Under the pieces are notes generated by a model. The model ran no database searches, was not told the origin of the DNA, and saw nothing but the letters and a program-made list of their open reading frames with translations. Shown here in pieces: positions 1 to 11,899 of a stretch of 64,000 nt of DNA (positions are counted from its first letter, which is position 1; every line of letters starts with the position of its first letter). The position numbers were made by a program, and so were the translations under genes. Source of the stretch: Sclerodactyla briareus (taxonomy: Eukaryota; Echinodermata; Holothuroidea; Dendrochirotida; Sclerodactylidae); assembly GCA_026419785.1 (NCBI GenBank), contig JAODTK010002444.1, positions 1-64,000 on the forward strand. Reading direction: 5' to 3'.

Positions 1-1010
1 TGGAAATATGGTTCGTCCTGGTAACAAAACCATTTGTCATTCATGATTTTTTTTGTGACTAATTACATGGAACGTTGTTCTCGTTCTATTGTCGACACAC
101 ATATTCCATGTCTTCCATGAGTTTTTGTCCTTGCGAAACCTATATTTCGTCACAAATTTGTTTTTAGGTTTAGATATGTGCAAGCCGAAAAGATTGTCAC
201 TTCATGTGAATTGAAAATGTAAATAACCACCTCTTTTTGATTCCTTGCTGCCGAAGGACAAGGAATCTATTGCAGTCATGGCATGTGTGTATGTGCGTTT
301 TGTGTGTTTGTGACACTTTCTTGTAAACACGATAAGTGGAAGACGCGAGGTCCGATGAATCTCATACTGGGTGTAATCACCCATGATGAGTAGATGATCC
401 CTATTGTTTTGTGTGCTTATCTCATTAATATTCACTGAGGGGGCGGGCTTAGGAGAAATTTCCAAAAACTGTAATATCTCCACAAATGTAGTTCGATTTT
501 GGCTCAAACGTCAAACTTGCTTCGGAAATTGGCCTGAGATCAGGTTTATATGTAGGGTACAATTTGATGAATCTCATTAATATTTATGGAGGCGTGGCCT
601 AAATCGTAATTTGTGTGTGCTTATGTTACGCTTCTTTGTGGAACCCGATAATTGTAAGACTCCAGGCCCATTGATTTCTACTTGAGTGGTAGATCACCCA
701 TGGTCTGTAGAATTTCACGGTTTCATAAAACGTGGGGATGCTTATGATCACTTGGGAGCGCACAGAGCCTGGAATGCACAAGTAGTGTCTCATCCCGCAA
801 TGGATATCTAGTTATCTTTCATTGGGGGCAGAGTAATCTCCGAACTCCCCTGGAGAAAATTATGAATCCTCTCACCACAAACAGCACTAGATGAACTATA
901 AGTGAACATTAACACAAATTGAGAATCTCATAGAGTAAATATCAGTTGAATCCTCCTCAAGTATGTGTTCACCAATAGCAAGCAATCACGTAGCCTTTTG
1001 ACTCTTGTCA
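1..1010 (+). repeat. Tandem-core repeat family A, old copy
   Basis: Two degenerate units about 320 bp apart can be aligned by eye. The block at about 310-395 (with GATAA, then a word like CTCATACT, then CACCCATG) recurs at about 629-712. The same words occur in the better-preserved family A arrays at 26.0-26.9 and 47.9-50.8 kb, where the consensus resembles GATGAAGCTCATACTTGG followed by TGGGTTCCCC. The block ends near 985-1003 with AATCACGTAGCCTTTTG, a decayed version of the terminal hairpin seen at 49896 and 50778. The copy probably starts outside the window. No coding capacity is visible. Confidence 0.6.
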
Positions 1011-1845
1011 GTTCTAGTTCGTTGCTACAGCTGCCTCTCCTGTCATTTCCGTAATCGCCGTAATGGGGCTTGAATGTATTTAGATGTAGAGTAGGCGGCT
1101 ATGGGACGATTGCACTCTCAAAGTTACTTGGTCAGTGTACTTTCACTCTTTCTCTGCAGGCATGAGAAATTTATCTAGTCAAGCATGTCTGTATGTGTCT
1201 GTATGTATATGACCTTCTACGTTATAATGTAAAAAAATATACCACAGACTGCACAGAACGCAACAATGTCTTGTAATTCCTTGCTATATGGGCTGCCATG
1301 GATGTCCATTAGATCTGTTTGCCTGCTTTCACTCATTTGGTCAGACATATAATGTATCTCTATTTTCTGAAATGTGTGTGTGGCTGGCAGAAGGGGGATG
1401 TATTTTTTACGTTTCATTCATAACTGTGGTTCAAATCTTGACACCCCATCTAACTGCTCATGCTAAATGTCGCATTTTCTAGTACAATTCGAATACAATT
1501 TTCTTGACAAAGATTCTTTCTTTTTTGAAGAATAATCACCAGTTCAGCTCAATGATACCAACTGATTCACGGTGACGAGTTACTATGCAAAAGTTGTGCT
1601 TTTGTTATCCTTCATATAATTTTCATGACTATATACAGCAAAATCATCACATGCATATTATGCCACTCGTTCAAAAAGTATTAACCTGCACCTATGTTGG
1701 TCTATGGACATTTATTTCTTAGGCTACATTGATACGGTACAGCTAGATCACTATTGCTTCCCTTGTTTCCTGGTCAGTGACACTGGATCGTCGCTCCACA
1801 TGCTGCTAAATCAAGTACCATGTGCAACCTCTATGTACAAGTGCA
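1011..1845. other. Unassigned AT-rich DNA
   Basis: No recognisable gene, repeat or RNA was found here. Short open frames on both strands lack any familiar motif. Confidence 0.5.
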
Positions 1846-2360
1846 ATTTTAGATAATAATAATTATAATGATAATGAATACTTCTAATGCGCGCAAATCC
1901 GCCGAAACGCTCATGGCGCACACAGGGCTCGAACCGAAAAGAACAAAACAATATAAATATATATAAACAGACAAAGCACAGACAATACACACACGTTATG
2001 ACGTTAAACATAGGCACGGTCCAATAAATGAGATTTCAGCCTGGTTTTGAAGGATGACAGAGAGGGCGAGTTTCTGAGGTGATCTGGAAAGTTGTCCATA
2101 ACCGAGGCGCTGCTACCGAGAAGGCCCTGTCCCCCACGACCGTGTAGATTTTGGCTCCACTAGTAGGTTTTCGATGATGATCTCAGACCTGAACGGGTTG
2201 GTTGGTACGGCACTAAGAGCTCGTTGATGTAGGGTGGTGTCAACCCGTTCATCGCACGGTAGATGCAAGTCTTTGATATGACTAATGGTGCTGTGAACCC
2301 AGGACCCTCCAAATATGTGTAACCATGTTTTGCGGAATAGTTGCCAGTGAACAATCGATA
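1846..2360 (+). repeat. Dispersed repeat with (AAT)n head and GAGAAGGCCCTGTC core
   Basis: It starts with an AAT-rich run (1850-1880) followed by GCGC-containing sequence and a palindrome-like GCGCNN...GGCGC stretch (1888-1922). Downstream it contains the word GAGAAGGCCCTGTC (about 2117-2130). From memory, that core together with an upstream (TAA)n/GCGC block is typical of a dispersed non-coding repeat found across many marine animals. The open frame across it on the minus strand is not a host gene. A related (TTATT)n/GCGC tail lies at 58.28-58.40 kb. The class (SINE-like or a LINE 3' end) is uncertain. Confidence 0.45.
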
Positions 2361-3207
2361 CTACTGAAATCCAGGAAGATGCGACAGCGGCGGATTGTGA
2401 GATTCCTTGTGTTACCCGGACGGATATCTGCTCCCAGTGGGGAACCCAGGAGATTTTTTTTTTATAGGGGGTGGCTGTGAAGTTGTTGGGAAGACTATAT
2501 ATACGCTGAGGGAAAACCAAACATGTGTGGATGAAGAGGGACCCCAGGTGACCAGAAATCGCCCTCGTCGAGCTTCGCAAGAGTGGCCCGGAAGTGGTAT
2601 TTTCAGTACTTTTCAGATCGAAAAAACCCTCCCCGAACAATTCTGCAGATTTCCAAATAATGATTTACTTGCTCACTATGCCGTATGCCCTTCATGCAAA
2701 GTATGGTTCCCCTGGCAGCATACAGCAGCAACTTAACCTTCGGCCTTCACTCTGAGTCATTCCAATGAGTGCTCAGCGATGTATCTTTTGTGTCATGAAA
2801 GTATGTAAACTGATTGTCCGAATTATCTCAGTATGTCTTTACGGACGGATCGACAATGGGCGTTCGCCTGTAGTGGAAGAAAAGCAGAGTCCACAATACA
2901 AACGACTATAGGAGATTATTTGAACACTCCTGTAAACACAGCCATTCAAAGTACGTTATTGCTGATCCAGTTTAAAGTTGGCTGAGTTGTTTCCTTATCA
3001 AGGTCACCGATGGTTCAATTGTCGTTTTTGCGAGAATTCAGAGTTAGTCTGATTTCACACGAAACTTTGTGGATGGGAACAAGAGTTGGTCCGGAAAACA
3101 TGAGGTTGATTTAAAAGGTAAACAGAGTCGTGTGTTTTTTTTCTCGCAAATTTTCCAACTTCGGTGCGGATTTTAAACAAAACTCGGTGGATGTGACTGT
3201 CGGTAGT
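2361..3207. other. Unassigned DNA
   Basis: The open frame at 2407-2736 (+) has no recognisable domain and overlaps repeat sequence on the other strand. Nothing else is assignable. Confidence 0.4.
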
Positions 3208-3245
3208 CCTAACAAGAACGCAAGAATGCGTAGTGATTCCTGCCT
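3208..3245 (+). repeat. Short block shared with the 3' flank of family B array 1
   Basis: AACAAGAACGCAAG followed by TGCGTAGTGATTCCTG recurs at about 7853-7891 with one small indel, immediately after the family B terminal hairpin. The block may be part of the family B 3' end or an older shared repeat. Confidence 0.4.
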
Positions 3246-3324
3246 CATTTGGGACACACAAACGTTTGTAATGATTGTGGATCGTTTCATTTTGACATCA
3301 TCAGTGATAGTGTCATAAGGTTTA

Positions 3325-3560
3325 TCGATATGATATCAGGTCATCACAAAAAATACCACTTGAGGTTCTCCAGGGTTGGGAAGGTCACATGAGCGTCAAA
3401 GTAGAAGTCACCCAAATGTAGTTGCCAGGAGGAATCAAAGTGTCACTACGACCATCCCTCTGAAAATGTTTCGTTGCCAAGATATAAAGATGTGGTATAA
3501 TGAGCTCAAAATGACCTTGACCTCACGCTAAAGACAATGGGGTTAACCTAGGTTTTGTGT
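3325..3560 (+). repeat. Single family B repeat unit
   Basis: This stretch reads in the same order as the units at 5.99-6.21 kb: a TACCACTTGAGGT block, an AAATGTAGTTGCCA block, CCATCCCTCTGAAAATGTTT, CGTTGCCAAGATATAA, then TGACCTTGACCTCACGCTAA. It is an isolated unit with no adjacent (CA)n tract or hairpin. Confidence 0.6.
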
Positions 3561-3917
3561 CAACTAGATTGGTTTTGGGAGCTGAATCCAAACAGTACAT
3601 TAAAAACCAACATTATGATGATTTGCTCTCACGTATATTTAGGTATGACCCTTGTCTGACATGTCGAGACCATAGCCTTAAGCATTGGAAAAATAGATCA
3701 ATCGGAATCAGACAATAAAAAAAAACTGGCAATGTAGTATTTGGTGGTTTAAATTTTGGTACGGGTGCAGACACCCGGACAACATGTTTCCCCACAGGAT
3801 AAATAGTTCAGTAAACTTCACTAATTTATCCCCCTCCCTGCCCCTTACCACATTTAAAAATGAAAGAAACAATTATTCAAACCAGAACTTTTATAACAAA
3901 CAGTTTGAAATGCACAA

Positions 3918-4306
3918 ATTGTCAAGTGTAAGATGCCACCCCCAATACTCTGAGCAGGGTCTGTCAAATGTGGGTCATTGTCAAATCCAAAGTGACTCAA
4001 AGTGAAAATCAGTCTCTCTAAATGGTCAGTAACAATGATGGGGTGTGTCATTTACTCGGATTATATAGAAGTAGTAGGAAAAATCTGACATTCAACAATT
4101 ATTAAACCCAAAAGTCATCAACAAACAGTGATAATGCCACAAATTTGTCACTGTAGATGACCCCAATATCTGAGCAGGGTAGTCAAATGTGGGCTCATTG
4201 TCAAATCAAAGTGACTCACATGTGAATCAGTCTCTCTAAATGGTCGTAAACATGATGGGGTGGGTGTCATTTTACTCGGATTATATAGAGTAGTAGGAAA
4301 TCGACA
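3918..4306 (+). repeat. Diverged local tandem duplication, ~220 bp period
   Basis: The stretch 3919-4085 is repeated at 4147-4306. Shared words in the same order include CTGAGCAGGGT, TCAAATGTGGG, TCAGTCTCTCTAAATGGTC and ACTCGGATTATATAGA. TGAGCAGGGT falls at 3951-3960 and again at 4171-4180. The copies differ mainly by one- to three-base indels. Confidence 0.75.
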
Positions 4307-4384
4307 TCTTGTTGCTCCATTTTCAAAGGAATAGTAAGTCATATTTAAGAAGCTGAAATGAGGGGTGCGTCAAGATACCCGAAT

Positions 4385-4470
4385 TGCATGACCCACCTTG
4401 ACATTGACTCACCCTGTTCGGGGTATAGGGGGTGCATATACAAGTGACAAGTGCATAATAACGGACTCTT
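4385..4470 (+). repeat. Dispersed repeat pair member (partner at 8655-8715)
   Basis: The TGACTCACC, then GGGGTA, then AGTGACAAG, then GCATAA series recurs in the same order at 8655-8715. The two copies are about 4.3 kb apart in the same orientation. No function is evident. Confidence 0.45.
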
Positions 4471-4539
4471 GCACAGATTGGCTGTGACTATTCTTATGCA
4501 CATGTCACTGTCACACCAATGCCAATTCAAACTAAAAAC

Positions 4540-5795
4540 ATTAAAATAATAAATAGTTCAGTAAAAGGAGCAATGCAAATACCCGCAACTATAACAACAA
4601 CATCTGCATATATGTCACCATACACCATGGTCCTAATTGGATATCAATGTTAGGCTAGCACCTTACCCTAATATTTAATATCATTCTATCCAATGAGAAA
4701 TATAATTAACTGAATCAAAAGAAGCTGTGTGTACTGTTTGAAACAAATTCTCGAATCCGTATTTGTTGAAGTTTTAGCAGCAGTGCCAATGAACAAAATG
4801 CAAGTAATATGATTATTTGGTACAGTGGTACCCAATATAAAATGCATGTGAATCTGGAGTGCCATCTACTAGTGCCAGCTGATGATTAGTACACAGTCCG
4901 TAGAGGGCAGGTAGCTCAGGGAACAAAAGAGTCTGTAAACATTCGGCCTGGGTAATGTAAAACTATCCACAGTAGTGCAGTGTGTTGCTGGGCAGTAAGG
5001 TGCAACAGGTGTGAAAACCACCAAAATGATTTCCGTCATCAAACATATCCCTGGCCAAAGAAGAAAGAAGTTAGAGAAACTGGTTACCATAGATGGGGGA
5101 ATTTGTAAGGCAGATAATCTTATGATGAGAGTTGAGGAATAAGGTTGCATCACAAGTAACATCATTTACAGGAGTGGGCCCAAGGCAATGAATTCTGATC
5201 ACATGGCTAGAATTGAGACAGTATCAAAAAATGCTATGAGGATGATACAAAGGGGGGGGGGGTCCGACCAAAATCTGTTAGTGTATCAGGTACGTGATTG
5301 ACGCGATAAAAAAGCTCTCTGTCATTTTTGGTGGTTCTCTGGCTACATTAGAAGCGATCGGATAATGAGTTCTGGTAATGATTCTCATTACTTTGGGGTC
5401 ACGGTAGAGGTCACCTGGGGGGTTAGGGGGCAGAGCCCCCTCCCTCACATGAACCCAAGTGCTCTATAGGTGGGTAATACTACTATTATGAGGGCGTCCT
5501 CCCCAGAGTTGGGCCCCCCCATGACAGAGCTCTCGGTGTGCCAATGTTCCGGAAAGTGGCTGGCTTAAAATACCAATTCAGTCAAGATATCACTACGACT
5601 TTTAGCTATTTGGATGGGAAAGATTTTTCCAGCGAATTCTTTTGCACCGATGACTGCCGATATTGTGTTGGACAGTGGGTCAAGGTAGTATAGGCTCGTT
5701 GGGTGTTTTCTCATGGAAGAATACAATGTAGGCCTTTGACCAAGATGAATTCAAATGCCGAATTAATTTCAGGCTTTAGGGTATCAATTAACAAT
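4540..5795. other. Unassigned DNA with a G10 tract
   Basis: A run of G bases lies near 5252-5261, and there is a palindromic GGGGG-rich/CCCCC-rich patch near 5417-5442. The open frame at 4869-5165 (-) shows no familiar motif. No gene is called. Confidence 0.4.
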
Positions 5796-7853
5796 TTAGA
5801 CAGGTTTATACCGTGAGATAGCTTGTGATAGGAGTATCTTACTATGGTAGCGTGCTTTAGGTAGTCTCAATTACCTTTTAGGAAGGTTTATTTACAGTAG
5901 AATAGCTGGGTGATCGGAGTATGTACTTGGTAGGGTAATTGACTTTTTGTTGTCTCGAAATGTTCAAATCTGCGTCATAACAAAAAAAAAATAATTACCA
6001 CTTGAGGTCACCAGGGGGTAAAGGACACATGAGGTCAATTGAGGTCAAGTAGGTCACCAAATGTAGTTTGCCACAAACAAACTTTCCACTACAACATCCC
6101 TCTAAAATGTTCATTTGCCAAGATATAAGGATGTTACTATAATGACATCAAATGACCTTAAATGCCCTTGACCTCACGCTAAAGACATTGGTTCATTCTC
6201 TCCATAACTGCAAACCTACAAGTAAAATCTGGTCATCACAAAGAAGAAATTACCACCTTAGGTCGCCAGGTTAAAAGGTCACATGAGGGTAAATGAGGTA
6301 CCAACCACCGTAGGTAACAAATTAGTTTGGCCAGAACCAACCCAAAATTTTCCTACAAAATCTCTCTAAAATGTTTCGTTGCCCCCCCCCCCCCCAGAAT
6401 AAGGATTTGTCTATAATGACCTCAAAATTGACTTTAAATGACAGGACTCGCTAAGACAATGGGTTCATTCTCTTCACCTGCAATTCACATACCAGATTGG
6501 AACTTATACGTGTTCCTTTCAGATATGTTGGAAAAACTTTCTGAACTTTGACCTCCCATGACCTTGAACGTCCATCAATAATACCAAAAACAATAGGGGT
6601 TACTCCACCATGTGGCATCCCACCTACCTAATAACGATCTTGTATACATGTTCGACATTCCTACAATATTGCAGTTGCACTTTATCCGCAAGTTGTAGTA
6701 TTTCCCTATTTTGTCACCCTGAAGGACCTTGAACTAACGTGAAATCAATAGGGCCCTCCTCTTCCTACCAGCAAACTTAATACCAGATTTGAACTTATAG
6801 TGATCCTTCTGAAGCTATCGTGTGAAAACACGTTCTTTCGAATTGACCTCCCAGGACCTTGCACTCCATCAAATCATACCAAAAACAATAGGGATCGACT
6901 CAACCATTAGGGCATCCCACCCTACCAGGTATTGCGCGCGTAAGATTACCGCGTGGAAGAATAGGTGGCTTATCCAAGGGAATCAAAAACGTACTCATCA
7001 AGGTTACAGGTTCAAAAGGGCTCAAATAAGTAAATGGTCCAATGGAATCGAAGTAGGTCACCAAATGTAGATCGCATAGACAAACACAACTTTCCATTAC
7101 AGTATCCCGAGAACGTGTCATTGCAGAGTCTCAGTCAAATGTCAAAATAAACCTACTTTCATCGTTTCCTCCCGTCTTCGAACCTTCAAAACAGGGTCAT
7201 AACTTTGGATAGTGAAATCGTAGCCCATGTTAGTGTAATGGACTGTTCGTTTGTCTCACACAAGGCAATCCAATGCCTACAAAAAATTAGCCTCAAGGCC
7301 ACACACCGTCAATAGGTCAGCTGAGGTCAAAAGGCAATGAGGTCAAAACGGGCCACCAGATTGTAACCGCCCAGACGAACGGAACTTACCATTACGACAT
7401 CACTCTAACAATGTTTCGTTGCAAGAAATTAGATTGCATATGTGACCCTACATGACCTTTGACCTCACACAAAAACAATGAGGGTCATCTCCGCCAGGGT
7501 GACATCTACCTACCAAATATGAATTTCATACCTGCTGCGATCATTAGATATCGTGCGAAACCGGAAACCAATTTTCAAGTTTGACCTTCTCATGACCTTG
7601 AACGACCATCGATTGGTACCAAAAACAATGGGGTCATCCCTTCCATGGGGAACACTTATCTACCTGATATGAACATAATTACATGCTTGCGTTTGTTAGA
7701 TAACGCGTGGAACGAAGTTGTCACACACACACACACACACACCACACACACACACACACGACACGCACACATACACACACACACACAACACACACATACC
7801 CACAACACGCAAACGCGTGGACGCATAGATCCTTTGGATTCGCAAGGAATCAA
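5796..7853 (+). repeat. Tandem-core repeat family B, array 1, with (CA)n and terminal hairpin
   Basis: At least five degenerate units of roughly 250-330 bp occur. Each has an AGGTCA-rich block, CACCAAATGTAG, a block like GAAACTTTCCATTACGAC, ATGTTTCGTTGCCAAGA and a TGACCTTGACCTCAC block. The last unit runs into a (CA)n tract (about 7722-7805), then a hairpin at 7828-7850 whose arms read GATCCTTTGG and CGCAAGGAATC. The same order (units, (CA)n, hairpin) recurs at 10.74-11.88 kb, so this is a defined element rather than random satellite. The architecture resembles non-autonomous Helentron or pearl-type elements, which is an inference. Confidence 0.65.
7722..7805 (+). repeat. (CA)n microsatellite inside family B
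   Basis: A slightly interrupted CA dinucleotide run. The histidine/threonine-rich open frames over it are artefacts of the repeat. Confidence 0.95.
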
Positions 7854-7891
7854 ACAAGAACGCAACTCTGCGTAGTGAATTCCTGGACCTT

Positions 7892-9915
7892 TTTTCCTAA
7901 CACGTTCCCCTTACTCAGCTATATCAAAACCTTGCAGATGTGTGTTGCCAACTCAAACCACAACTTGACGCAAAACGATCACCTGCAATATTTAATCAGC
8001 GCATGAGATAGAACTTGTTGCTTGACCAAGGTCAAAAAGTCATCGGGCAAATTGAACGGAAATACTGAACAAAAAAAACATGGTAAGTAAGTATATCTTG
8101 AAGGTGTGAAGGTAAATTCAAGTGTCATAACCAGCGAGGTCCAATGTTTCCTTCAGGGTGGGAAGTCCCAGCGACCGGAACACTAAGTCAGCAGATGCAG
8201 GCAACAAGGCTAACTGATGAGGATCACTTTAGCAACATTCAATACTCATAAGTGACTGGTGTGGTCATAACAGATAGATTGAATGAAGTGGCAGTTCTTG
8301 AATTGGACGACCAACATCCTAACAATGTGATGAAAAAATATCTTTTCAGGGGTATATGTGTGGGGAAAGCGAAGTGCGTACAGGCCTATTTATTGTCAAT
8401 TGAATCCCTCCAATACCGGGACAAGGCGAGTAATTGTAGGTACAGTCAGTGTCCAATAGCATGGTGTTGGCTCACTGTTGGTCATTGACCATATGTCGTT
8501 ATTAATACATAAGGTGATCTGAGGGGTAAGTCATTGCAGTCAATCGTTTCAATTTTAACAGCAGAGTAGTCTGTGGTCTTTCAAAGTAACTGTTGGTGTT
8601 GGTTGATCCCATTTTTCATATTTTCGGCACTGTGACTGAAGGGGTGCAATATTGTGAAGTGAAATGACTCACCTTGTTGGGGTACAAGGGTAGGTCATGC
8701 AGTGACAAGGCATAACTGTTCAGAAGACTTGTCAATAGCCATGTTACCAGTCCATCAAATGTTTATTGCTAGTTTAGGGTCAAACTTTTCACAAGGCTTT
8801 CAAATCAAGATTCTCTAGACAGTGTGGGGTTGAGGCATTGGTCTCTCGATATGACCCACCCCATGCAGCCCTCCCATAACAAATATATCTGCTGGCAAAG
8901 ATAATAATACAAATAGATAATAGAACAGACAAGATCTTTGTAATTTTATCGTATATATAGCATGTGTTGAGAACATTCTGAAATTATGTGGGCTAAGTTA
9001 ATGTTGATCAAGTATGACTTCTGACAATTGTTAAAAATGTTAGATCTGGCAATCACTTTTCCCAAATAGTCACATATGTGACAGTCAAAAACACAAGATA
9101 GAGAGACACTGGGAAGAAGAGAGATACTTTATAGAATTAAAACCCGCCCATTTTGCCTGGGGTACAGGGTTATGCCCTCACTTTATTGCTCAGGGTACAG
9201 GGTAAGGAACTCAATTTTTGTCAATAGCAAAAATGCCCAATGTTGTTCGCGCCTTCCTTACTTTCAGAGTTTCCTTGACCCTGGCTTTCTTCTTCCTCCC
9301 AAACTCACTGCTTCTACCACAACCCAGTTAATCCCCTCATTAGGGCTTTTGTCTGAAATCAAAGGGAAATACTACCCAATGGTCAGTCCTGGCTGTCAAG
9401 TAATTCACAACCTGGAAGCGTGCTTTTCGCATCCCAGTAGGGAAGTGTAAACAATCAGATAATCAGTAGACTGAGTGCAAAAGAGAATAATGGATACACC
9501 CTCTCAATGCTATGAGCATTGCCAGTGCCAGGACCATTTACACACGAATGTCTGACAGGCAAGTTAAAGTTTACTCGGTGTTGTTACTTCTCACCTCTTT
9601 GCAGTTCACACAAACAGCTTGAGGGATTAATCTTTGAGGATGGGATGTTGACAGTCAAACTGAAGGTATTATAGTATACACACAAAATGCAGTCAGTTTG
9701 ACAGAGGATAATGGGGCGAAAATCGGTGTTCTAATGAATTCAGCAGGACCTTCCTGTGGGCATTTCTGCTGTAATAACTAGTTTTTAAATGGGGAAATTT
9801 GAAGATCATATCACCCGTTTCAATTAATGTAAAGCAACTTGGCATTCTCCCTCGAGTAAATATAAATATATCGCATATGGAAGCAAATTGCCAGTTGTCT
9901 ACCTCCCACCGAGAA
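7892..9915. other. Unassigned DNA, including repeat-pair member at 8655-8715
   Basis: No gene is recognised. Open frames at 8252-8488 (+) and 9172-9450 (+) have no known domain. The segment 8655-8715 matches 4385-4470. Two GGGTACAGGGT words (9161 and 9195 area) suggest a further decayed repeat. Confidence 0.4.
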
Positions 9916-9919
9916 GCAT

Positions 9920-10705
9920 ATCTCGTATAGAAGTATACGCAAGAAGAAACATTCTGCTTGAATAGGAATTTTCAATGAATGAGTGATGGCAGGCTGTCAA
10001 ATAGGGCTACATGTTGCAATTTCATAGGCTGGCATATGAACTGGGGAGGGGGGGGGGGTGGTGCATGTAAGAAAGAGGCGTAACTGACTTGCAATTCCCA
10101 CGACACCCATAGCAACACTTGACCATACTGATCAGGAGGTACATACATACATACATAGGCTGGTCACTGGTTGCTAGTCCAATATGCAGACAATCAGGAA
10201 TAATACTAAAATGAAATTGAAGAATCAGTATGTCTTCACTGGGGGAATACTTGTCTTGGGGAAGGGGAAGAGGGGAGGGGGAATGGAAGCAACCAGAATG
10301 TTATGAAGAGAGCAAACAACAAAACACTTTGGTGGTCGAAAATGTAAACAAAACCACTAAATGAGAGGAGGTATACGCGAGAAGAGGAGTTCTGCCTTGC
10401 AATAGGAATTTGTCACTAATGCAGTGATGCAGGTTTCAAACAGGGCTACATTTGAAATTTTCATAAGCTGCCATGCAAACTGGGGGGGGGGGGGGTGGTG
10501 CAAGACAAAATTGCCACCACCACCCGTAGCAACACCACTTGGCAGAGGTCCAATAGGCTGGTCAATGACAATTCAAGAATTTGTAAGTCTTGTCTAGGGG
10601 AAATATTTGGGCTGTCCAATACTTCAGACATATCAGGAATAACAATAAAATTTGACAATTCAAGAATTTGTTCCTGTTCTTCACTGGGGAAATATTTGTT
10701 GGTTG
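9920..10705 (+). repeat. Diverged tandem duplication (~400-440 bp period) with G-tracts
   Basis: The sequence 9925-10262 is repeated at 10363-10705. Shared ordered words are GTATACGC, AATAGGAATT, GGGCTACAT, AACTGGGGNGGGGG, GTGGTGCA, CCCGTAGCAACAC-like, AGGCTGGTCA, ATCAGGAATAA and CTTCACTGGGG. GGGCTAC lies at 10004 and 10443, and AGGCTG at 10157 and 10555. Both copies carry a 12-16 base G-tract at the same relative place. No coding function is visible. Confidence 0.7.
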
Positions 10706-10739
10706 GCTATATGCTTTGGTTTTCTCACTCTGTACAATG

Positions 10740-11877
10740 AATCGTTGCAGAGATTAAAGGATTGTCCTATGGTGACCTGGAATGACGGGACCTGATACCA
10801 ACAAAATAGGGTTTTCTTCATCATGGTACAACCACACACTTAATATGAACTTGATAGTCTCTGCATTCATTGAGAATCATGCTGAGGCAGCAGATTGTCA
10901 CTGCAACAAATTGGATCCACATTCAGGTTGTTTTTTTTTTTTAGCTGTCTGACTTCCACATTCATTTGAGGATAGCTGTGAAAGAGTATCGTTAGTATGG
11001 TAGTGTCATTGACTTTTTGTTTGTCTTAAAAGACGCTTTCCGGCCAACACATGAAAGCATGCAAAATCACCAGGTCAAAAGGTCAAAATGAGGTCAAAAG
11101 GTCAATAGTCAAATGAGGCAAAGTTGGTCACCAGATGTATTTCCACCGGACGAACGAAACTTTCCATTATGACAGTCTTCCAAAATATTCGTTGCCTGAG
11201 AGATAGACGGGACGTCCAGCTGTCTTGACCTTCCACATCATTGAGATAGCTTGTGTAAGAGTATCGTAGTTATGGTTAGGGCATGGCCTTTGGTTTGTTA
11301 AACAAGAAGCTTCCAGCAATACAAAAAAAGCAGGCAACATCACTAGGTCAGAGGTCAAGTGAGGTCAGAAGGTCAAAAGGCAAATGAGGTCGAAGTCGGT
11401 AACCAGATGTATTGCAACCAGACGAACAAAAATTTCCATTGACGACATGCACTCTTAAATGTTCGTTGCCAAGACATATACAGATTGCCAATAGATGACC
11501 CTACATGACTTGACCCACACCGAAAAAAATAGGGTCATCCCGCCATGGGTACACCTACATACCAAAATTATTGACGTTCAAACCTGCTTGCGATCATTAA
11601 GATATCGTGCGGAAACAATTTCCAAGGTTGACCTCTAATGACTTGAATGACCGTCGATTGGTACCAAAAACACTAGGGGGCATCCCTTCCATGGGTGACA
11701 CCTACCTACCTGATATGAACATAATACAGCTTGCGTGTGCTAGATATCGCGTGGAAACGAAAGTGTCACACACACACACACCACACACACACTAGACACA
11801 CACACACACACACCACAACACACAACCATACACGCACAAGCGTGACTGCATGATTCCTTTGGCTTCGCCAGGATATC
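10740..11877 (+). repeat. Tandem-core repeat family B, array 2, with (CA)n and hairpin
   Basis: This array has the same units as array 1, including a GATAGCTTGTG...GAGTATCGTAGT...CATTGACTTTTTGTTTGTC-like segment, AGGTCA clusters at 11072-11104 and 11345-11375, and GACGAACNAAACTTTCCATT. It ends with a (CA)n tract (about 11766-11825) and a hairpin at 11852-11877: GATTCCTTTGG, loop CTTCG, then CCAGGATATC. The conserved order of parts in two separate arrays supports a mobile element with a fixed 3' end. Confidence 0.65.
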
Positions 11878-11899
11878 AAAAAACGGGTAGGCATTTCAC

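Noticed and set aside
1920..1945. tRNA B-box-like GGTTCGAGCCC on the minus strand
   Set aside because: No A box or cloverleaf can be formed around it, so no tRNA or tRNA-derived SINE is claimed.
7645..8006. Open frames rich in histidine and threonine
   Set aside because: They are translations of the (CA)n tract and have no other support.
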